This document shows positions 60,008 to 64,000 of a DNA stretch of 64,000 bases, one piece after another; position 1 is the stretch's first letter; each line of letters begins with the position of its first letter. The position numbers were made by a program, and so were the translations under genes. The stretch comes from JAICWP01 sp035278025 (GTDB taxonomy: Bacteria; Acidobacteriota; Terriglobia; Terriglobales; Acidobacteriaceae), in assembly GCA_035278025.1 (NCBI GenBank), contig DATEJK010000124.1, positions 19,396 to 83,395 on the forward strand. The letters run 5' to 3'. The notes beneath the pieces are model-generated. The model was not told the origin of the DNA. It searched no databases and saw nothing but the letters and a program-made list of their open reading frames with translations.

Positions 60008-60167
60008 TTCGTATCAGGGCATGGCTTCAGCCATGCCGAACCCGCACGCTTATTCAACCGGGTTTAGCCGCTGAGGCAATTCGCATTAGATCAACTTGCC
60101 CGCAGCGGCTGAAGCCGCACTCTACCCTAACCAGGTCGGCGCGCCTGAAGGCGTGCCCTGATACGAA
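60008..60167. repeat. 160-bp palindromic element with 14-bp terminal inverted repeats
   Basis: TTCGTATCAGGGCA (60008-60021) is exactly inverted at 60154-60167. Each end runs into a hairpin with the loop TTCA: 60018-60037 and, on the other strand, 60138-60157; a third sits inside (60105-60118, other strand). No coding sequence inside. It looks like a REP-doublet or MITE-type element. Confidence 0.8.
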
Positions 60168-60255
60168 ACCGTACCGCCGCGATCGAATCAAAGTGGGAAG
60201 CAACGAGCCGGCGTACCAAATTGAGGATCGTCCCAACGGCTATGGCAACTTCAAA

Positions 60256-60283
60256 AACTACCAATAGCTAATTACCAACTACA
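60256..60283. repeat. Four 7-mers (AATTACC type) at the M24 gene stop
   Basis: AACTACC, AATAGCT, AATTACC and AACTACA in register. The stop codon (60268-60270) of the M24 gene is in the second unit, and its last residues VVGN are array-encoded. Confidence 0.7.
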
Positions 60284-61425
60284 TCCGTCCCTGCTGAACT
60301 GCGCGTTTCCTTGCCGCTGAAAAACTTCCACGGCACGTCCGCCAGGCACTCGCCTTCGGTCTTGCCGATGCGATAGGTGTCCTGGGTATAGAGGCAAACC
60401 TTACCGTCTTTATCCACCACCTGGGGGTGCAGCGAGAAGATCATGTTCTCCCGCAGCTGGACTTCGGCTTTAGCGCCGATGGCCGGGTGCTCAATCATGG
60501 TCGCGCCAATGGAGTGTCCGGAAAGATGCCCCAGGGTGAAGCCGTGGCGAGCAAAGGTATCGGCCACGGCGCGATGCACGGTGCTGGCAAACTCGCCCTC
60601 ACGCATCAGCCTGCGCGCCGCCTCCAGCGCCTCCGGATACGCATCGGCCATGGCCTGAGTGCGCGGACTGGGGTTCCCGCTGATTAGCGCCCGTGAAAAC
60701 TCCACCCAGTAGCCCCCCGCCCCGGTGATCTCCAGGGAATAGAGCAGCAGGTCGTCGGCGCGAACCACCCGGTGCCCGGGCACCTTGAACGACGCTTCCG
60801 CCTCGCCATGCTCCCCGGAGAGCAGGATGTTCATCATGCGCGGCCCTGCTCCTCTGGCGAAAAAGCGTTCAACCGCCGGCGCCATGATTTCGGCCTCGGT
60901 CTTGCCCGGCTCGTAGGCTTCCACCAGTGCCCAAAAGCCGTCCAGAATAATATCCATGGCGTCTCGCACTTCCGCCAGTTCTTCTTCGCTCTTGACGGCC
61001 CGCGCCATGTCGAATTGGAAATCAAAGGAAATCAGCTCAAACGGTCCCTGCGCCAGCTCGCGGTAGTCGCGCACCGCCATAATGAAGTTCATGCCATACA
61101 CGCCTACGCGTTTCCAGCCCTGGTCCTGCGCGCGCTCGCGCAGCCACTGGCCGGGGATGGCGGGCCACACCTGGTCGCGTACCCAGGGCTTGGCCTTGTC
61201 GCCAATCCAGCGCGCCTCCGCCGGAAACACCAGCGTGGGCTCACCCCTCAGCGGCAGCAGGACGTAAACGTAGCGGTGCACGATTTCGAAGCCGGAGGTG
61301 TAGAGCACCGCGCCTTCGAAGCCGGCATACTGGTTGCCGCAGACGAGGAGCGCGTCCAGACCCTCGGCCTGCATGGCGGAGCGCAGCGTGGCATAACGGC
61401 GGGCGATTTCCTTTTGACTCGGCAA
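60268..61425 (-). CDS. M24 (creatinase-like) protein with missing metal ligands
   Basis: 385 residues from a TTG at 61425 with GAGGG five nt upstream; the longer frame to 61482 starts inside a dispersed repeat. It has a creatinase N-domain and a pita-bread domain, but the usual five metal ligands are not conserved: the DxG/D pair reads LEITGAGGYWVEFSR, the Glu of the EPG motif is replaced in FSLHPQVV, and the last Glu by Gln in LYTQDTYRIG. The His in HLSGHSIG is kept. So it is likely a non-metal enzyme of the creatinase type, cleaving a C-N bond in a small amide or amidine, or a non-catalytic homologue. Flanked by an M20 peptidase gene. Confidence 0.78.
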   Translation of the reverse strand: MPSQKEIARRYATLRSAMQAEGLDALLVCGNQYAGFEGAVLYTSGFEIVHRYVYVLLPLRGEPTLVFPAEARWIGDKAKPWVRDQVWPAIPGQWLRERAQDQGWKRVGVYGMNFIMAVRDYRELAQGPFELISFDFQFDMARAVKSEEELAEVRDAMDIILDGFWALVEAYEPGKTEAEIMAPAVERFFARGAGPRMMNILLSGEHGEAEASFKVPGHRVVRADDLLLYSLEITGAGGYWVEFSRALISGNPSPRTQAMADAYPEALEAARRLMREGEFASTVHRAVADTFARHGFTLGHLSGHSIGATMIEHPAIGAKAEVQLRENMIFSLHPQVVDKDGKVCLYTQDTYRIGKTEGECLADVPWKFFSGKETRSSAGTDVVGN

Positions 61426-61468
61426 GTATTCCCTCAATGCAATTCTGATAATGCCAGAGGATATCCGT

Positions 61469-61492
61469 TCACCCGCGTCCATCGGCGGCGAC
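61469..61492. repeat. Dispersed CGCGGATGAACGC-type repeat
   Basis: TTCACCCGCGTCCATCGGCG matches the repeats at 9783-9811, 9872-9897, 9961-9986 and 62874-62896. It overlaps the N-terminal end of the longer M24 reading frame, which argues for the inner start. Confidence 0.55.
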
Positions 61493-61501
61493 GAACGAAG
61501 T

Positions 61502-62773
61502 TCACAGATGCGCGCCGCACAGTTCGGCGGCGGTCAACGCATAAATCTTGGTGATCTCCACCAGCGTCTTGATCTCCACCTTCTCGCCCTCCGCGTCTCG
61601 CGGCCCGCTGGAAGGACCGTAGTTCACCGTATCAATGGCAAAACGCGTCATCACCGACGCGTCCGAGCACCACAGCACCGTATCGTGCCCCGCCGGCTTG
61701 CCCGTCACCCGCTGGTGGTTGGCCTCAATCGCCTTCACCATGGGATGGTCGGCGGCAATGGTGGCCCCCGGCACGGAAACGAAGGTTTCGAATTCCAGGC
61801 CGTATTCGGGGTATTTCTTCTGCAGGTCCCGGAACAGCCCGCGCGCCTCGCGCCGCGCCTGCTGCAGCGTCAACGTAGGCGGCACCCGCAGATCAAGAAA
61901 CAGATCGGCGCGGTCGGGGGTGCGGCTCACCCGCCAGGGATACCCCGCCTGCAGGCAGCCAATGTTGGCCACACCCTGGTGTCCGCCGTAGGCGGTCTTC
62001 TTCTCCCACTGCTCTGTCCAGTTCACCACCGCATCCAGAACGTCCTTCATGCGTCGCGTGGAAGTCTGCTGCGCCCGCCCTTCGGCGAAGGCGCTGTGCA
62101 CATAAATGCCGTGCGTCGAAATCCGCACCCACAGCGACCCGAAATGCTCCAGCACCACGTTCATGTCCGTGGGCTCGCCCAGAATGCACATATCGGGCAG
62201 CACGCCGTGATTCACCATGTAGTGCGTGCCCACACCATAGCCGCGATACTGCTTGCCCTTGTACTCGCCCCATTGCGTCTTTTCGATCTCGCCGGCCACC
62301 GCGCCGATAAGCAGGTCGCCCTCCAGCCTTACCCCAGCCCGTTTGAGCGCGCGCACCGCGTGCGTGTAACACACCAGCGCGCCCTTCATGTTGTAGATGC
62401 CCAGGCCGTAGATAAACCCGTTCTTGATCACGGCCTTGGGCTTGTAGCCCAGGCCGGTAAGAAAGGGCTCATCGCCGGTGTTGGAGGTATCCATGTGGCC
62501 ATTGAACATCAGGCTCTTGCCCTCGCCCTCGCCCTCCCAGCGCCCGATCACGTTGGCCCGGCCTTCCTCCACCTCCTGCCAGGTCACGTTCAGGCCGAGC
62601 GCTTCCAGGGCCGCCTTCATGTACTCCGCCATGCGTCCTTCTTCGCCGGTGGGACTGGGAATGTTGATGACGTCGCAGCACATGGCAACAATCTGCTGCT
62701 CGTCCACCTCGGCCAGAATGCGCTCGGCGAGCTTGGCGGGAATGCCCGATTCCTTCTTTTGCGGGACTGCCAT
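61502..62773 (-). CDS. M20-family peptidase/deacylase (ArgE/DapE-like)
   Basis: 423 residues. Zinc-dependent amidohydrolase with the first metal motif FNGHMDTSNTG (about 91-101), an acidic GAVAGEIEKTQ (about 155-165) and LGEPTDMN (about 200-207), then the dimerisation (lid) domain and the late His-containing segment around residues 378-386. Such enzymes remove acyl groups from amino acids or cleave dipeptides. It stands between two M24-type genes on the minus strand and suggests stepwise breakdown of an amide or peptide. Substrate unknown. Confidence 0.87.
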   Translation of the reverse strand: MAVPQKKESGIPAKLAERILAEVDEQQIVAMCCDVINIPSPTGEEGRMAEYMKAALEALGLNVTWQEVEEGRANVIGRWEGEGEGKSLMFNGHMDTSNTGDEPFLTGLGYKPKAVIKNGFIYGLGIYNMKGALVCYTHAVRALKRAGVRLEGDLLIGAVAGEIEKTQWGEYKGKQYRGYGVGTHYMVNHGVLPDMCILGEPTDMNVVLEHFGSLWVRISTHGIYVHSAFAEGRAQQTSTRRMKDVLDAVVNWTEQWEKKTAYGGHQGVANIGCLQAGYPWRVSRTPDRADLFLDLRVPPTLTLQQARREARGLFRDLQKKYPEYGLEFETFVSVPGATIAADHPMVKAIEANHQRVTGKPAGHDTVLWCSDASVMTRFAIDTVNYGPSSGPRDAEGEKVEIKTLVEITKIYALTAAELCGAHL

Positions 62774-62803
62774 GAGATTGGTCAGTTGAGAAGCGCGTTG
62801 CAG

Positions 62804-62867
62804 TATAGCTGGATAGCTGACTGGCTGGCTAGCTTACTAGCTGAGCCAGACAGCTATTCAGCTAGAT
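62804..62867. repeat. Eight 8-mers in strict register (GATAGCTG type)
   Basis: TATAGCTG, GATAGCTG, ACTGGCTG, GCTAGCTT, ACTAGCTG, AGCCAGAC, AGCTATTC, AGCTAGAT. It lies 30 bp upstream of the M20 gene start and is followed by a dispersed repeat (62874-62896). Confidence 0.8.
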
Positions 62868-62908
62868 CCGCCTTCATCCGCGTCAATCTGCGGCGAACGA
62901 AGTTGACT

Positions 62909-64000
62909 CTATTTTGCCAACCGAAAATCGTCCGGATACGTGCACAGCTTCTCGTTGCCCTTATCTGTGATCAGAAAATTGTCCTCCAGGCGCAGACCGC
63001 CGCCCTGCGGCCAATAGATCCCCGGTTCGATGGCCAGCACCATGCCCCCGCGCATCGTCCCCGTGCCTGCCTGATGTGCGTATGGCGGCTCGTGTGCCCG
63101 CGCTCCCACGCCGTGGCAGATGGGATGGGAAGGCTGCCCGGGATAGCCGCCCTCGGCGATGCGGGCGCGAATCAGCCGGTCCAGTCCCGGAAAGTCGGCG
63201 CCCTCGCGGGCGTAGCTCACCGCTTCATGGAACACCTTCAGCAGCAGTTCGAGCAGCTTCTGATATTCCTTGGTCAGCTCGCCCGGGCAGGCATTCTTGG
63301 TCAAATCAGTCCAGTAGCCATCGGCGCACACCCAAATCTCGAACAGCGTAGGCTCGTTCTTCTGGATGGGACGGTCGCCGGTGGCGGTAAAAGTGCGAAT
63401 CCCCGGCCCCGACCACACCAGGGTAAAGGCGCGCGCCATCTCCACTTTGCCCTGGTAGCCGACGCCGATGCTGTGCACGTAGCCCTCGTACATGGCGCCG
63501 ACTTCGCTCTCCTTCATGCCGGGGCGCATGTGCTCGCGCGTATAGTCCATGGCCAGCGCGGCCAGTTCGTTGGCCAGGCGCATGCGCTCAATTTCCTGCG
63601 CTGTCTTGATGGCGCGGGCCTCCGCCAGTACCGGGGTTCCATCCACGACCTCGCGGGCCACTTTCTTGAAAGCATCGAAAAACGTCTGCGTAGGCGTGGT
63701 GGGCTCGCCCACCATGCGGTCGGCGCTCTGCGTGCCCATGTTGAGCTCCAGGCCGACCTTGTCGCCCAAGTCCTTCTCCTTGATCACCTGCAGAGCGACG
63801 TCCAGGGCGCGGTACTGCGGCGGGCGGGGATCGCGCTCGTCGTAGCCCTTGAACAGGCGCAGGTCCTTGGTCCAGGAGTTGCGCTCGGCATCGGCCTGCT
63901 GCGGCTCCAGCGCGATCAGCGTAGGCTCGCCTGACTGGGGAAACACTACCGCGTCATAGCCCTTCATGCCCCAGTAGTTGGTCAGATAGAGCACATTGTC
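62909..64000 (-). CDS. M24 family metallopeptidase, 5' end outside the window
   Basis: Frame open from the stop at 62909 to the window edge, at least 364 codons; the N-terminus is missing. The pita-bread domain is complete: the metal pair reads EIWVCADGYWTD (Glu in place of the usual first Asp, then Asp 11 residues on), His in ICHGVGARAHEPP, and Glu residues in LAIEPGIY and LRLEDNF. Most ligands are kept, so it is probably an active Xaa-Pro-type aminopeptidase or dipeptidase. It lies upstream of the M20 gene with a repeat-filled 135-bp spacer. Confidence 0.87.
   Translation of the reverse strand, partial: DNVLYLTNYWGMKGYDAVVFPQSGEPTLIALEPQQADAERNSWTKDLRLFKGYDERDPRPPQYRALDVALQVIKEKDLGDKVGLELNMGTQSADRMVGEPTTPTQTFFDAFKKVAREVVDGTPVLAEARAIKTAQEIERMRLANELAALAMDYTREHMRPGMKESEVGAMYEGYVHSIGVGYQGKVEMARAFTLVWSGPGIRTFTATGDRPIQKNEPTLFEIWVCADGYWTDLTKNACPGELTKEYQKLLELLLKVFHEAVSYAREGADFPGLDRLIRARIAEGGYPGQPSHPICHGVGARAHEPPYAHQAGTGTMRGGMVLAIEPGIYWPQGGGLRLEDNFLITDKGNEKLCTYPDDFRLAK

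Noticed and set aside
60008..60167. Insertion sequence remnant
   Set aside because: No transposase fragment; only 160 bp with hairpin ends, so it is better described as a REP-doublet or MITE-like element.
61451..63934. 827-codon plus-strand open frame
   Set aside because: It lies opposite the M20 and M24 genes, is His/Arg-rich with no domain, and follows from the codon bias of the real genes on the other strand.

Overview
The window looks like a chromosomal segment of a high-GC, Gram-negative-type bacterium, most likely an Acidobacteriota member of the Terriglobia type. This is inference from gene content: a meso-DAP-type murE, a long dcw cluster, a fused transaldolase/phosphoglucose isomerase next to zwf and opcA, an F420/LLM-type oxidoreductase, and intergenic regions full of short dispersed repeats. 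There is no rRNA or tRNA to confirm it. No insertion sequence, prophage or CRISPR array was seen.

Layout. 0-4.2 kb: a cut-off glycosyltransferase, a GT39-like membrane glycosyltransferase, an MFS exporter and fabI. 4.2-26.6 kb: a minus-strand cell-envelope block. It runs from an mraZ promoter/operator near 26.55 kb through mraZ, rsmH, a 49-residue small gene, ftsL, ftsI (with a PASTA domain), an unrecognised membrane protein, murE, murF, mraY, murD, ftsW, murG, murC, a Tat-exported M24 peptidase (where murB/ddl often sit), ftsQ, ftsA and ftsZ, and ends with a separate transpeptidase that has an arginine-rich linker. Several starts here are non-ATG (ftsI GTG; murD, murF, mraY TTG). 26.9-29.8 kb: a CurA-like reductase, a YbjQ protein and a secreted Asp-box protein. 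30-33.9 kb: a sigma54 activator (GAF-GAF-AAA+-HTH), a good -24/-12 element, then a STAS / Crp-Fnr / Cys-rich protein operon. 33.9-42.3 kb: an oxidative pentose phosphate operon on the minus strand (ferredoxin reductase-like, tkt, tal-pgi, zwf, opcA). 42.6-46.4 kb: DUF488, a HAD phosphatase and a PhoB/PhoR-type two-component pair. 46.7-54.6 kb: an MttB-family methyltransferase with its corrinoid protein, a receiver protein, a SAM methyltransferase, a DUF5675 protein, a saccharopine-dehydrogenase-like enzyme, and a SIS isomerase coupled to a ROK kinase. 55-64 kb: FAH hydrolase plus HMGL-like synthase (plus strand), then LLM oxidoreductase, ketopantoate-reductase-like protein, two M24 proteins and an M20 peptidase (minus strand), which looks like small-molecule or peptide catabolism.

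The most unusual signal is in the spacers. At least a dozen intergenic regions carry degenerate tandem arrays with a period of exactly 7 or 8 nt. Each array has its own word, and five genes have their stop codon inside one. A second family is made of short hairpins with a fixed TTCA loop and arms that vary by compensating changes, including a 160-bp element with 14-bp perfect terminal inverted repeats. A 22-bp minisatellite and three other dispersed repeat types are also present. Several of these elements sit inside the dcw cluster, which is normally tightly packed.
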